A stretch of 64,000 nucleotides of DNA from assembly GCA_020629635.1 (NCBI GenBank), contig JAHDCX010000001.1, positions 530,104 to 594,103 on the forward strand, in the 5' to 3' direction. The position numbers were made by a program, and so were the translations under genes. How positions within the stretch are numbered: the first letter of the stretch is position 1; every line of letters starts with the position of its first letter. A model generated the notes under the pieces. The model was not told where the DNA came from. It saw only the letters and a program-made list of their open reading frames with translations, and made no database searches. Origin of the DNA: Acidimicrobiales bacterium. GTDB taxonomy: Bacteria > Actinomycetota > Acidimicrobiia > Acidimicrobiales > SHLQ01. This document shows positions 47,832-56,275 of the stretch, in pieces.

Positions 47832-48185
47832 ATGAAACGGCGGGACCAAAGACGAGTCCGTGACGACCGAGGCGCAGCGATGGTCGAATACGCCGTGTTG
47901 CTCGCAGGCGTGGCGATGGTGGGCTTCGTGATGGTGGGAATGCTCGGCAGTACGGTCCAGGGCCTCTTCGTGCTGGCCGAGGAAGAGCTGCAGGACAACA
48001 TCATCACTGACGACCCGGCGCTCGGTTGCCCGCCTGGTTGGGACTTGGTTGCCAACACCGTGCCCAAGAAGGGCGGCGGTGACGTCGATTCCAATGGCGA
48101 TGGCATGGTCTGCCGAAAGATCATTTCGGGTGAAGGCCGGGGCAACACCGGCGGCGGGACAAACGTGAAGGACAACAACAACTAG
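47832..48185 (+). CDS. Flp-type pilin-like protein with C-terminal NGDG/Cys motif
   Basis: 117 residues. A basic N-terminus ('MKRRDQRRVRDDRGAAMVEY') leads into one hydrophobic helix ('AVLLAGVAMVGFVMVGMLGSTVQGLF'), matching the type IVb (Flp/Fap) pilin N-terminus 'GxxMVEYAL' with cleavage expected after the Gly of 'RG'. A normal Flp ends soon after. Here about 65 more residues follow with 'GCPPGWDLVANTVPKKGGGDVDSNGDGMVCRKI', two Cys and an acidic D-x-N-x-D-G loop resembling an Excalibur-like calcium motif, then a Gly/Asn-rich tail. No pilus assembly genes (tad) lie near. Function: possibly a surface pseudopilin. Confidence 0.72.
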   Translation: MKRRDQRRVRDDRGAAMVEYAVLLAGVAMVGFVMVGMLGSTVQGLFVLAEEELQDNIITDDPALGCPPGWDLVANTVPKKGGGDVDSNGDGMVCRKIISGEGRGNTGGGTNVKDNNN

Positions 48186-48230
48186 CGTTCTGCATGAACA
48201 ACTCGCGTTCCGCGGGGCTGCGTTGGCGGC

Positions 48231-49964
48231 TCAGCGAACCCGGAGACGACGCAGCGGCCCTTTGAGAAAGAGGTTGACTTCGCTGATGTTGGTGATCCGA
48301 CACACGGCGAGATACGTCAGCCCGCTGGCGCCGCCCGCGATCACGAGCGCAACCGGCCTCACCATGTCCTGGGTGATGATTCGACCGAGTATCGCAACGA
48401 GGCCAGCGGCGGCGAGCGCTGGCACGAGCCGGGGGAGCGCGGCGAGCGGCCGCATACCGGGGATGTGACGGTCCGCCAGCCGCCCGAGCAGGACGGCCTC
48501 GACCCACGACGCGATCGCCGACCCGAACGTGATGCCCATCGCCCCCATCCGCAGGGTGTCGTTGCCCGGCGAGCCGTCGATCGTGGGGAGCGCCTCGCGG
48601 ATGTCGGACGGCCCGATCTGGTCGAAGGCGAACATCGTCGCCAGTGCGACGACGACAGCGACAACGAGGCGGACCGTGGCGATGCGTGCCGGCCCGACGG
48701 TGTCGCCTCGAGACCACACCGCGTTCTGTGTCAGGCGTGACACCGCGGCAGCGGGTAGGCCCAGGGCGTAGGCGCCGAGCACCATCCACGTCTGCAGGGT
48801 CTCGTCGGAGCCCCATGCTCCCCGCTCGAAGAGCGTCCCGACCACCCGGTCGCCGAGAAGGACATACGTGAGGGCGCTGAACGACACGAAGAACAAGATG
48901 CGCTGGTAGCCGGCGACGGCTCGCAGGCGGATGTCATCTCGAACGGTCATCTTGGACATCTCCGGAAGCTCGGTGCTCGCGATGCTCACTGCGAAGATGC
49001 TCACCGGCAGGATGTACAACAGCTGCGCCTTGAAGAGCGCGGTCACCGCCCCCGTGACCAGAAGCAGGGCGATGAAGGAGTCGACCAGTGCCGAGATCTG
49101 GACGACGCCACGACTCAGCACGGCGCCCCAGAATCGAGAGATCACCGTTCGGACACCTGTGATCGTCGTGTCGAGCCGGAAACGAAGTCCCTTGGCCAGA
49201 CGGAAGACGAGCGGCGTCTGTATGAGGAACTGGAGGCATGATCCGACGAAGAAGCCGATCGCCGCTGCGGTTGCGAGACCACCGAGAACGTCCACGTTCT
49301 CTTGCGCCAGCTCGCGCTTTTGCGCATCGCTGAGCTCGGCGCCTTCGGCGATCACCGTGAGGTCGCCGTCGCCGATACCGAGCACGAGAGCGGCAATGGT
49401 GATGGCGGCGATCTGGGCGATGTTCCACAGCACCGGCGCCACGTAGGACAAGAAGAACCGGCGGTGGCTGTTGAGAATGCCGAGACACCACGCCGACAAC
49501 ACGAGGATGCCCGCAGACGGGAAGGTGATCCGGATCAGGGTGACCGCGAGGTCGAAGTGAGGCTCGTCCCGGATGCCTGCGGCCACGACCCACGCGATCG
49601 GCCTTGCGAGAATCACGGCGATGAGGACAATCGCGAAGGTCACGACGGCGAGCAGGGCGGCGATGGCGCCAGCGATGCGGCCGGCCTCCTCCTCATCTCG
49701 TTCGACCTCGGCGGAGTACACGGGGATGAAACTCGCCGACAGCGTTCCTTCGCCGAGCAGCATCTGCATGACGTTCGGGAGGCGGATGGCAATCGAGAGG
49801 GCGTCGCTCGCGGCGCCGATGCCCAAGAACGCCGAGAACACCGATTCGCGGATGAGGCCGGCCAGTCGGGACAACAGGATCCCGATGGCGACGAGGGCGG
49901 AGGCGGAACGCGAGCGACTCAAGCGAGCCAACGCTACTTGGGGGGACGGATCGCTAGCGTGCAT
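48231..49964 (-). CDS. murJ: Lipid II flippase MurJ (MviN)
   Basis: 577 residues with about 14 hydrophobic segments. Conserved MurJ/MviN wording: 'ILLSRLAGLIRESVFSAFLGIGAASDALSIAIRLPNVMQMLLGEGTLSASFIPVYS', 'PVLWNIAQIAAITIAALVLG' and 'ISALVDSFIALLL'. It flips the lipid-linked cell-wall precursor across the membrane. ATG 49964 gives 'MHASDPSPQVALARLSRSRSA'; a start further in is possible because the present one is only 3 bp from the divergent ProA-like start and has no visible promoter or ribosome-binding site. The actinobacterial C-terminal pseudokinase extension seen in mycobacterial MviN is absent. Confidence 0.9.
   Translation of the reverse strand: MHASDPSPQVALARLSRSRSASALVAIGILLSRLAGLIRESVFSAFLGIGAASDALSIAIRLPNVMQMLLGEGTLSASFIPVYSAEVERDEEEAGRIAGAIAALLAVVTFAIVLIAVILARPIAWVVAAGIRDEPHFDLAVTLIRITFPSAGILVLSAWCLGILNSHRRFFLSYVAPVLWNIAQIAAITIAALVLGIGDGDLTVIAEGAELSDAQKRELAQENVDVLGGLATAAAIGFFVGSCLQFLIQTPLVFRLAKGLRFRLDTTITGVRTVISRFWGAVLSRGVVQISALVDSFIALLLVTGAVTALFKAQLLYILPVSIFAVSIASTELPEMSKMTVRDDIRLRAVAGYQRILFFVSFSALTYVLLGDRVVGTLFERGAWGSDETLQTWMVLGAYALGLPAAAVSRLTQNAVWSRGDTVGPARIATVRLVVAVVVALATMFAFDQIGPSDIREALPTIDGSPGNDTLRMGAMGITFGSAIASWVEAVLLGRLADRHIPGMRPLAALPRLVPALAAAGLVAILGRIITQDMVRPVALVIAGGASGLTYLAVCRITNISEVNLFLKGPLRRLRVR
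49955..49960 (+). promoter_or_regulatory. Leaderless -10 box of the ProA-like gene
   Basis: TAGCGT, 7 nt before ATG 49968. It lies within the first codons of the divergent murJ gene. Confidence 0.45.
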
Positions 49965-49967
49965 TCC

Positions 49968-51464
49968 ATGACGGAGCTCGATTCGCTCACGGCCGGCATG
50001 CCGATCCTCTGGGGAGGCAACCAGGTCACCACGGTGTCGGAGTCGCTGGCGGGCGCCTTTGCGCCCGGCGACCACCTGCTCGTCGTTCAGGCGACCGGTG
50101 ACCTGATCCACCTTCCGGCCGACGACATCGCCATTGCCGCCAAGGCGATCGACGATGCGGTTGCGGCATTCAGCGTGCTGGGTGGGGTCGACGATTCGGC
50201 GATCACGGCCTTCTTCGATGGCTTCGCCGATCGGCTCCGGGACGACGAGACGTTCGCCGCGATCGCCCGCGCCAACGAGGTCGACATCGACCGAGCGAAG
50301 CAGCGCGGCCGAAGCACGACTCGCCTCGAACTCACGGCGAAGATGCGTTCGGACATGATCAGGGGCCTCGAGGGCTGGGCTGCGCAAGCCTCGCCTCGAG
50401 GTGAGGTTCTCGCCACGATCGATCACGGTGGTTGGCAGATCGATCAGGTTCGGTCGGGTCTGGGCGTCGTTGGCTTCGTGTTCGAGGGGCGCCCGAACGT
50501 GTTTGCTGACGCGTGTGGGGTGATCCGTTCGGGCAATGCGGTCGTGTTCAGGATCGGCTCCGATGCGCTCGGCACGGCCGAAGCGATCGTCGAGCACGCC
50601 CTCGATCCCGCCGTCGCCGATGCCGGTCTCCCCGACGGTGTGGCCCGGCTCGTTGCGAGCGCGTCCCGGGCCGCGGGGCACGCGATGTTCAACGACCCCC
50701 GATTGTCGCTCGCTGTGGCCCGGGGGAGCGGACCCGCCGTCGCCCAGCTCGGTGCGGTTGCGCGCCAAGCCGGGACGTCGGTCAGCCTCCACGGAACGGG
50801 TGGAGCGTGGATCGTGGCGGACGAGCACGCGGACGCCCGCCGGTTTGCCGAGGTCGTCACAAACAGCCTCGACCGCAAGGTGTGCAACACGCTCAACACG
50901 TGCTGCATCGTCGAATCACGCGCGCAAGAACTCATCCCGGTCTTTCTCGATGCGCTCCGTCGGGCCGGGGAGCTGCGCCAGGCGTCTCCGAAACTCCACG
51001 TGGTCGAGGCCCAGACCGACCACATTCCTCCCCAGTGGTTCGAACGGGTGGAGATCGTCCGGGCGGAGGGGGCGGTCGAAGAACGCCAAACCAGCGAGCT
51101 CGGCTGGCATCAGCTCGGCCAGGAGTGGGAGTGGGAAGAGTCACCCGAGGTCACGCTGGCGATCGTCGAGTCGACCGCCCACGCTGTCGAGTTGTTCAAC
51201 GAACAGTCGCCACGGTTCGCTGCGAGTCTTGTCTCGGACGACTCGGCGGCACACGACCGGTTCTTTGCGGCGATCGATGCTCCGTTCGTCGGAGACGGAT
51301 TCACGCGCTGGGTCGACGGACAGTACGCGCTCAACCGACCCGAGCTCGGACTCTCGAACTGGGAGAACGGTCGGCTGTTCGCGCGTGGCGGTGTCCTGTC
51401 GGGCGACTCGGTCTTCACGGTCCGCTCACGCGTCCGACAGAGGGACGCGTCTCTCCGACGGTGA
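49968..51464 (+). CDS. proA: ProA-like glutamate-5-semialdehyde dehydrogenase, long variant
   Basis: 498 residues, compared with about 415-420 for standard ProA; the extra length is mainly about 60 residues at the N-terminus ('PILWGGNQVTTVSESLAGAFAPGDHLLVVQATGDLIHL'). The core has ProA features: 'SGLGVVGFVFEGRPNVFADACGVIRSGNAVVFRIGSDALGTAEAI', the catalytic Cys in 'SLDRKVCNTLNTCCIVES' (usual pattern CN-x-x-E-T) and a 'GDGFTRWVDGQYALNRPELGLSNWENGRLFARGG' C-terminus where ProA has TRFxDGxxxGxGxE(V/I). Many family positions differ, so it may have another aldehyde substrate. If it is ProA it completes proline synthesis with proB. Confidence 0.75.
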   Translation: MTELDSLTAGMPILWGGNQVTTVSESLAGAFAPGDHLLVVQATGDLIHLPADDIAIAAKAIDDAVAAFSVLGGVDDSAITAFFDGFADRLRDDETFAAIARANEVDIDRAKQRGRSTTRLELTAKMRSDMIRGLEGWAAQASPRGEVLATIDHGGWQIDQVRSGLGVVGFVFEGRPNVFADACGVIRSGNAVVFRIGSDALGTAEAIVEHALDPAVADAGLPDGVARLVASASRAAGHAMFNDPRLSLAVARGSGPAVAQLGAVARQAGTSVSLHGTGGAWIVADEHADARRFAEVVTNSLDRKVCNTLNTCCIVESRAQELIPVFLDALRRAGELRQASPKLHVVEAQTDHIPPQWFERVEIVRAEGAVEERQTSELGWHQLGQEWEWEESPEVTLAIVESTAHAVELFNEQSPRFAASLVSDDSAAHDRFFAAIDAPFVGDGFTRWVDGQYALNRPELGLSNWENGRLFARGGVLSGDSVFTVRSRVRQRDASLRR

Positions 51465-51470
51465 GCCGGT

Positions 51471-51476
51471 TACCCT
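51471..51476 (+). promoter_or_regulatory. Leaderless -10 box of the second MoxR gene
   Basis: TACCCT, 7 nt before ATG 51484. Confidence 0.5.
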
Positions 51477-51483
51477 GCGGTAG

Positions 51484-52368
51484 ATGGATCACCGCTTTGC
51501 CAGCGTCGACGATGTCCGCTCCCAGCTCGCCTCGGTCGACTACCTCGCCGACGACGCGATCGCCGGGATCGTGCACCTTGCCGATCGGCTCGAGAAGCCG
51601 ATTCTGATCGAAGGGCCGGCCGGCACGGGCAAGACGCAGTTGGCCAAATCGGTGGCCGAAATGAGCGGAGCCCGTCTGATCCGACTCCAGTGCTACGAGG
51701 GCCTCGACGAGGCGAAGGCGCTGTACGAGTGGAACTACAAGAAGCAGCTGCTCCGCATTCAGGCTGACCGGGGCACCGAGACCGAGTGGAGCGAACTCGA
51801 GGACGACATCTTCTCCGATGAGTTTCTGCTCACCCGTCCGCTCCTCGAAGCGATTCGCGCCGATGAACCCGTGGTTCTGCTGATTGACGAAGTCGATCGC
51901 GTCGAGATCGAAACCGAAGCCCTCCTCCTGGAGATCCTGTCGGAGTATCAGGTGTCGATTCCTGAGCTGGGCACGGTCACCGCGACGCAGATTCCCCTGG
52001 TGTTCCTGACCTCGAACAACACTCGAGAACTCTCCGAAGCGCTCAAGCGCCGCTGTCTCTATCTCCACCTCGACTATCCGGACATGGACCGCGAGAAGGA
52101 GATCGTCACCACCCGGGTGCCCGGCATCTCGGAACACCTCGCTTCGCAGGTCGCACGTGTCGTCCGTTCGATTCGCCAGCTCGAACTGAAGAAGCACCCG
52201 TCCGTGTCCGAGACGATCGACTGGGCACGCACGCTCGTGCTGTTGGGGATCGAACAGATCGACGCCCAAACCGCGACCGACACGGTGAACATCCTTCTCA
52301 AGTACCGGACCGACATCGACAAAGCCGTCAAGGACATGGCCGCCAACAGCGACACCTACTCGTCCTGA
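51484..52368 (+). CDS. MoxR-type AAA+ ATPase (CoxD-like)
   Basis: 294 residues. Walker A 'EGPAGTGKT', Walker B 'VVLLIDEVDR', sensor 'LTSNNTRELSEALKRRCLYLHLDYPD'. This subgroup resembles CoxD, which matures the CuMo CO dehydrogenase in carboxydotrophs, and similar ATPases that pair with a VWA protein. It is distinct from the first MoxR in the window (different lid and arginine-finger wording). The stop overlaps the VWA gene start (TGATG). No molybdenum hydroxylase genes are nearby, so its client is unknown. Confidence 0.9.
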   Translation: MDHRFASVDDVRSQLASVDYLADDAIAGIVHLADRLEKPILIEGPAGTGKTQLAKSVAEMSGARLIRLQCYEGLDEAKALYEWNYKKQLLRIQADRGTETEWSELEDDIFSDEFLLTRPLLEAIRADEPVVLLIDEVDRVEIETEALLLEILSEYQVSIPELGTVTATQIPLVFLTSNNTRELSEALKRRCLYLHLDYPDMDREKEIVTTRVPGISEHLASQVARVVRSIRQLELKKHPSVSETIDWARTLVLLGIEQIDAQTATDTVNILLKYRTDIDKAVKDMAANSDTYSS

Positions 52369-53846
52369 TGACCGCCGTCGAGACCTCGGCCGAATCGCCG
52401 CTGCTCGATCTTCTGACCGGGTTCATCGTCGAGCTTCGCAACGCGGGCCTTCCTGTCAGCCTCACCGAGAACCTCGACGCGATGGAGGCGGTCCAACACA
52501 TCCCGCTCGAGGACCGCACGGCGCTCAAATACGCCCTTGCGGCGACGCTGGTGAAAAACCACTCGCATTGGAAGGCGTTCGAGATCGTTTTTGACGTGTA
52601 CTTCTCGCTACGGGGCGAGGAGTATCAGTTGGACTCCGAGCTCGACGACTCGCCATTCGACGACGACGAAGACGACGAGAATCAGGCGCCCGGCCAGGGG
52701 CAGGGTGAGGGGCAAGGGCAGGGTGGCGCCAACTCCGGGATGACCCCCGAAGAGCTCGCCGAGATGCTTTACAACGCGCTCCAGCGCGGCGACCAGGCAA
52801 TGATGCGCTCGATGGCGCGCGAATCGGTCCGCCGCTACGCCGGAATGGAGCCCGGACGGCCGGTCGGCGGCACGTACTACCTGTACCGAACGCTGCGGAA
52901 TCTCGACCTCGACGGGGTTCTCGAGAAGCTGATGCAGCAGGAGCAGGACACCTCCGACGGTGACCTGAGCCAATTCGAGCAGCGACTTCGCCGCGACGAA
53001 TACAAGGATCGGATCGACGCGCTCAAGAAGGAGATCGAGGCCGAGATCCGTCGTCGCCTGGTCGCCGACCGCGGCGTCGAGGCGATGGCCAAGACCTTGC
53101 GCAAGCCGCTCCCCGAAGATGTGGATTTCATGCACGCAAGCCGCGAGGAGATGGCCAACCTTCGCAAGGCGATCTACCCGCTGACCCGGAAGCTCGCCGT
53201 CCGACTTGCCCGGAAGCGCCGTCGCGGCCGCCGAGGCCCGCTCGACTTCCGCCACACGATTCGCACGTCACTCTCGTACGGCGGGGTTCCCGCGGAGCCA
53301 AAATTCCGCAATCCACGGCCGAAGAAGCCCGAGATCATGGTGATCGCCGACATCTCGGGATCAGTGGCCGCCTTCGCTCGCTTCACCCTCCACCTGGTGT
53401 ACGCGCTGTCGAGCCAGTTCACCCAAGTCCGGAGTTTCGTGTTCATCGACGGCCTCGACGAGGTGACCGAGTACTTCGAACAAACCGACGACATCACCGA
53501 GGCGATCCATCGGGTCAACTCCGAAGCCGACGTCGTGTGGGTGGATGGCCACAGCGACTACGGACACGCGCTCGAAGTGTTCTGGAACGCCTATGGCCGA
53601 GACGTCGGTCCCAAGACCTCCGTGTTGATCCTGGGGGACGCGCGAAACAACTACCACGCTCCCAACAGCTGGATCATCAAGGACATGGCCGAGCGTGCTC
53701 GCAACGTGTTCTGGCTGAACCCCGAGCCGAAGAGCTACTGGGACACGGGAGATTCGATCATCTCCGAGTACAGCCAGTACTGCGACGGCATCTTCGAGGT
53801 GCGCAATCTGCGCCAGCTCGAGTCCTTCGCCGACAACCTCGCCTGA
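52368..53846 (+). CDS. VWA-domain protein (CoxE-like)
   Basis: 492 residues. N-terminal region with 'LTGFIVELRNAGLPVSLTENLDAMEAVQHIPLEDRTALKYALAATLVKN', an acidic and Gln/Gly-rich linker ('DDDEDDENQAPGQGQGEGQG'), a helical basic middle and the VWA domain near the C-terminus with MIDAS 'VIADISGSVAAFARF' (D-x-S-x-S). This is the CoxE type that pairs with CoxD-like ATPases. Cytoplasmic; no membrane helix. Co-translated with the ATPase. Confidence 0.88.
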   Translation: MTAVETSAESPLLDLLTGFIVELRNAGLPVSLTENLDAMEAVQHIPLEDRTALKYALAATLVKNHSHWKAFEIVFDVYFSLRGEEYQLDSELDDSPFDDDEDDENQAPGQGQGEGQGQGGANSGMTPEELAEMLYNALQRGDQAMMRSMARESVRRYAGMEPGRPVGGTYYLYRTLRNLDLDGVLEKLMQQEQDTSDGDLSQFEQRLRRDEYKDRIDALKKEIEAEIRRRLVADRGVEAMAKTLRKPLPEDVDFMHASREEMANLRKAIYPLTRKLAVRLARKRRRGRRGPLDFRHTIRTSLSYGGVPAEPKFRNPRPKKPEIMVIADISGSVAAFARFTLHLVYALSSQFTQVRSFVFIDGLDEVTEYFEQTDDITEAIHRVNSEADVVWVDGHSDYGHALEVFWNAYGRDVGPKTSVLILGDARNNYHAPNSWIIKDMAERARNVFWLNPEPKSYWDTGDSIISEYSQYCDGIFEVRNLRQLESFADNLA

Positions 53847-53866
53847 TCAAACGAGCTTGCGCCCGG

Positions 53867-54250
53867 TCAGCCTCGGTTTTCCGCAGATGCCTTGATCCGC
53901 TCGGCGAGTGCAGGGTTGCGCTCGAGCAGATCGGCGAAGTCCCAGCTCACCATTTTGGCCAGGCGGGTGGCACCGATGGCGCGGCAGGTGGCGTTGCGCC
54001 GTTCGCCGCTGACGAGCGACACCTCGCCAAAGTGGTCGCCCGGGCTGAGGTCGGCAACCGCCTCGTCGTCGACCTTCACCCGAACGCCCCCGTCGAGCAC
54101 GATGAAGAAGGTGGCACCGTGTTCGTTCTCGGTCGTGATGTCGTCCCCGCCGCGGACGTGCACCTCAGTGAAGTGCTCGGCGGCCGAAGCGAGTTCCTCG
54201 TCGCTCAGTCCATCGAGCAGCGTTGCGGACTTCAGGTCGTTCGAATCCAT
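53867..54250 (-). CDS. Cyclic-nucleotide-binding-domain protein
   Basis: 127 residues, a single CRP-like beta-barrel: 'LLDGLSDEELASAAEHFTEVHVRGGDDITTENEHGATFFIVLDGGVRVKVDDEAVADLSPGDHFGEVSLVSGERRNATCRAIGATRLAKMVSWDFADLLERNP'. The phosphate-binding cassette is 'GDHFGEVSLVSGERRNATCRA', where the Gly-Glu pair and an Arg are kept, so cAMP or cGMP binding is plausible. There is no DNA-binding helix-turn-helix, so it is a stand-alone sensor. ATG 54250 is used; upstream codons lie over the DAHP synthase end. Confidence 0.85.
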   Translation of the reverse strand: MDSNDLKSATLLDGLSDEELASAAEHFTEVHVRGGDDITTENEHGATFFIVLDGGVRVKVDDEAVADLSPGDHFGEVSLVSGERRNATCRAIGATRLAKMVSWDFADLLERNPALAERIKASAENRG

Positions 54251-54290
54251 TGACGGGTCCCGCCCTTCTGGTTGTGTCGTCGCCGAGACG

Positions 54291-55637
54291 TTAGCCGCGG
54301 GTCGAGAGAAGATCCGCAACGCGGAACGCGACATCGAGCGCCTGGCGGCCATTGAGCCGCGGGTCGCACATGGTCTCGTAGGCGCGGGCCAGATCATCGT
54401 CGACCAGATCATCGCTTCCGCCGAGGCATTCGGTGACGGCGTCGCCAGTCAACTCGAGATGAATGCCGCCGGCGATCGTGCCCGCCTGCGCATGCGATTC
54501 GAAGAACCCGGCGATCTCGTCGACGATCGCGTCGAAGTGACGTGTCTTGTGGCCGTCGGAAGCGGTGTAGGTGTTGCCGTGCATGGGGTCGGTCACCCAA
54601 ACGACCGACTGTCCGGTCTCCTTCACCGCTTCGAGCAGCGGCGGAAGGGTGTCCCGAATCTTCTCGGATCCCATTCGGGTGATGAGGGTGATTCGCCCGT
54701 CGATCCGGTCGGGGTTGAGCGTCTCACAGATTCCGACAACGTCGTCGACCGTGGCCGTTGGCCCCACCTTGCAGCCCAGAGGATTCTTGACCCCACGGAG
54801 GAACTCCATGTGTGCGCCATCGAGATGGCGGGTGCGCTCGCCGATCCACAGCATGTGCGCCGAGCAGTCGTACCAGTCGCCCGTAAGGGAGTCCTCGCGT
54901 GTCAGCGCTTCCTCGTAGTCGAGGATGAGCGCCTCGTGAGAGGTGAAGAAGTCGACCTGATTGAGTGCTGATTCCTTCGACAGGTCGATACCGCAGGCAC
55001 GCATGAACGCGAGCGAACGATCGATCTCGTTGGCCAGCGCCTCGTACTTGGCTCCTTGTGGAGAGTCGGCGACGTACTCCTGATTCCAGGCGTGGACCCG
55101 ACTGAGATCGGCGAACCCGCCTCGGGTGAACGCCCGCACGAGATTGAGCGTTGCCGCCGCCCGGTTGTATGCCATCAGCAGACGGTTCGGCTCGGCCCGA
55201 CGCTCGGTCTCGGAGAATCCGATGTCGTTGACGATGTGCCCTCGGAACGACGGAAGCTCGACGTCTCCCTGCGTCTCGGTGTCGCTCGAGCGTGGCTTGG
55301 CGAACTGTCCGGCGATGCGACCGACCTTCACGACCGGCATCCCGCCGGCGTACGTCAGAACGACCGCCATCTGCAGAATGACCTTCAGGCGATCGCGGAT
55401 CGAATCAGCTGAGCTCTCGAAGCTCTCGGCACAATCCCCGGCTTGGAGCAGGAACGCTTCGCCCCGCGACACCGCAGCAAGGCGCTCAGTGAGGTCGCGG
55501 GCTTCGCCGGCAAAGACGAGCGGAGGTTGATCGGCAAGAATTTTGCGGGTCTGGTCGACCGCCGCTGGGTCCGGCCACGATGGCTGCTGGAGTGCGGTGC
55601 GGTTGCGCCAGGACTGAGGAGACCAGTTCGTGCTCAC
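54291..55637 (-). CDS. aroG: 3-deoxy-7-phosphoheptulonate synthase, class II
   Basis: 448 residues of the plant/mycobacterial class II DAHP synthase. 'WRNRTALQQPSWPDPAAV' and 'AFLLQAGDCAESF' (metal Cys), 'PVVKVGRIAGQFAKPRSSDTE', 'DFFTSHEALILDYEEALTR', 'LKNPLGCKVGPT'-type 'RGVKNPLGCKVGPTATVDD', 'ITRMGSEKIRDTLPPLLEAV', and 'GGIHLELTGDAVTECLGGSDDL' are all present. It condenses PEP and erythrose-4-phosphate for the shikimate pathway. GTG 55637 is chosen because TAGACT lies 7 nt upstream. Confidence 0.95.
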   Translation of the reverse strand: MSTNWSPQSWRNRTALQQPSWPDPAAVDQTRKILADQPPLVFAGEARDLTERLAAVSRGEAFLLQAGDCAESFESSADSIRDRLKVILQMAVVLTYAGGMPVVKVGRIAGQFAKPRSSDTETQGDVELPSFRGHIVNDIGFSETERRAEPNRLLMAYNRAAATLNLVRAFTRGGFADLSRVHAWNQEYVADSPQGAKYEALANEIDRSLAFMRACGIDLSKESALNQVDFFTSHEALILDYEEALTREDSLTGDWYDCSAHMLWIGERTRHLDGAHMEFLRGVKNPLGCKVGPTATVDDVVGICETLNPDRIDGRITLITRMGSEKIRDTLPPLLEAVKETGQSVVWVTDPMHGNTYTASDGHKTRHFDAIVDEIAGFFESHAQAGTIAGGIHLELTGDAVTECLGGSDDLVDDDLARAYETMCDPRLNGRQALDVAFRVADLLSTRG

Positions 55638-55644
55638 CCACCCG

Positions 55645-55650
55645 AGTCTA
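55645..55650 (-). promoter_or_regulatory. Leaderless -10 box of aroG
   Basis: TAGACT on the minus strand, 7 nt before GTG 55637. Confidence 0.5.
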
Positions 55651-55674
55651 CGAGCCGGTCTGCGGAGACGCCCA

Positions 55675-56193
55675 TCAGGAGCCGAACATGTCGGGGGCGA
55701 GTTCGGCGAGCGAGACTCGCAGCTCGGCGATGTCGTTCGAGTCCGCGAGCAGCCCACAACCATCCTCGGTTGCGCGCACACGGAAGCCTTGTCGTGTCAG
55801 CCCGGCGACGATTTGCGTGGCCCGACTCGGATCCTTGCCGAGGCGGATCATCTCGACGTGGCCGGATCCGCTCCCGGCCTCGCGTCGGGCCCAGTGGCGC
55901 TCACACGCCGCGACGAAACCCTCATCGACGCCGCGCAGGATGACGCCGCCGTCACGCCCGAACTGCTCGGCCACGATCCCGGTCACGTTGTCGTCGATGA
56001 ACGGCACAAAGCTTTGAGCTGGTTCGCGCCATCGGTTGACGAAACGAGCGATCGGGCCTTGGGTCTCATCGGGGAGTTCGATGACGCGGGCCTCGATCGC
56101 GATCACGCCGGTCGAGACGTTTCCGGTCCGGGCGCACACCCTCGGGAAGTCTCCGGCGACGAACCGGTCGAGGGTCACCACGAGATCGGCCAC
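55675..56193 (-). CDS. Conserved hypothetical protein
   Basis: 172 residues, soluble. 'MADLVVTLDRFVAGDFPRVCARTGNVSTGVIAIEARVIELPDETQ' contains the phrase 'PRVCARTG', typical of small actinobacterial proteins in which Cys-containing 'P.vC..CG' zinc-knuckle remnants are reduced. The C-terminal part ('GHVEMIRLGKDPSRATQIVAGLTRQGFRVRATEDG') looks like an alpha/beta domain. No function can be assigned. GTG 56193 is preceded by TAGGGT at 6 nt. The gene is followed by aroG 38 nt downstream. Confidence 0.68.
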   Translation of the reverse strand: MADLVVTLDRFVAGDFPRVCARTGNVSTGVIAIEARVIELPDETQGPIARFVNRWREPAQSFVPFIDDNVTGIVAEQFGRDGGVILRGVDEGFVAACERHWARREAGSGSGHVEMIRLGKDPSRATQIVAGLTRQGFRVRATEDGCGLLADSNDIAELRVSLAELAPDMFGS

Positions 56194-56199
56194 CGCCCA

Positions 56200-56205
56200 A
56201 CCCTA
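56200..56205 (-). promoter_or_regulatory. Leaderless -10 box of the 172-residue protein gene
   Basis: TAGGGT on the minus strand, 6 nt before GTG 56193. Confidence 0.45.
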
Positions 56206-56210
56206 ACGTG

Positions 56211-56242
56211 AACGAGCCGGGGCCTTTCGGCCCCGGCTCGTT
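56211..56242 (-). terminator. Strong GC-rich hairpin after the sigma factor gene
   Basis: AACGAGCCGGGGCC and its exact reverse complement around a 4-nt loop (14-bp perfect stem), 33 nt downstream of the sigma factor stop codon. No U-tract follows on the minus strand, typical of actinobacterial terminators. It is the clearest terminator-like element in the window. Confidence 0.7.
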
Positions 56243-56275
56243 CTTGCGTTGTTGGTTCGATTGGCGACGCCGGAA

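Noticed and set aside
48231..50828. 865-codon minus frame with murJ at its end
   Set aside because: The first about 290 codons run antisense to the ProA-like gene and are not MurJ-like.
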